Assembly (NCBI GenBank): GCA_934045075.1 | Contig: OW203726.1 | Location: 25,039,693 to 25,103,692 of the forward strand | Reading direction: 5' to 3' | Length of the DNA: 64,000 nt | DNA from: Yponomeuta sedellus | Lineage: Eukaryota > Arthropoda > Insecta > Lepidoptera > Yponomeutidae | In this document: piece after piece, positions 63,861-64,000 of the stretch | Layout: every line of letters starts with the position of its first letter | How positions within the stretch are numbered: position 1 is the stretch's first letter | The notes under the pieces: generated by a model | What the model was told of the DNA's origin: nothing | The model's input: the letters and a program-made list of their open reading frames with translations, nothing else | The model's database searches: none | Made by a program: the position numbers and the translations under genes

Positions 63861-64000
63861 TCACAGCATTTAGCTGCTACAATTTCAAATTAACCGCAGC
63901 TAAATGAGCGCTAAGTTATTATTTACACCGGAAATTTACGATTGCAACTTGAGTAATTAAATGTAATTCAGTTAATATTTTAATTTAGTTATGCCGCTGT

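Overview
The window looks like nuclear DNA from a moth or butterfly. The background is AT-rich, there is no dense coding, and the short interspersed repeats belong to families typical of Lepidoptera: tRNA-headed SINEs, LINE 3' ends with ATG, GAA or TAA tails, TA-flanked MITEs and foldback elements. That assignment is inference from repeat content. No complete host gene can be demonstrated. Most short open frames are chance or repeat-derived.

The one intact multi-domain element is a Ty3/gypsy LTR retrotransposon at 37422-43414 on the plus strand. It has 215-bp LTRs that read as identical, a 4-bp GTTA duplication, a tRNA-Trp-type primer site, a GC-rich repetitive leader of about 1 kb, a Gag frame ending in a Cys-His-Cys-Cys finger, an uninterrupted Pol frame (protease, RT, RNase H, integrase, GPY/F) in the -1 frame, and a polypurine tract. 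Primer type and finger place it in the CsRn1 clade. It interrupts an older SINE copy, and the rejoined flanks restore that SINE's 3' end.

The most unusual signal is a modular tRNA-derived family, called the T-element here, at ten loci (near 2.4, 13.1, 26.1, 27.2, 35.9, 44.8, 50.4, 52.0, 55.7 and 59.4 kb). Eight have target duplications of about 11-16 bp, so they behave as retrotransposed units. Seven of those eight begin with an inverted copy of their own 3' segment, starting at nearly the same base, and they contain one or more tRNA-like modules as head-to-tail trimers, truncated dimers or foldbacks.

Layout: 0-9.3 kb has repeats between GC-rich, ORF-poor islands (two YY1/Pho-type motifs); 9.3-17 kb has LINE 3' ends, SINEs and the T-element trimer; 17-25.5 kb is repeat-poor with several GC-rich islands; 25.5-31 kb has SINEs, a MITE, a nested T-element and a LINE RT fragment; 31.2-31.5 kb has a TATA promoter candidate; 34-36 kb has two short minus-strand exon candidates; 37.4-43.4 kb is the retrotransposon; 44.9-46.5 kb has further exon candidates, the best at 44968-45047 minus; 47-62 kb is repeat-rich; 62-64 kb ends in GC-rich, promoter-like sequence. 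A plausible reading is intronic or intergenic regulatory DNA of a host gene, colonised by retroelements. The exon candidates need transcript evidence.
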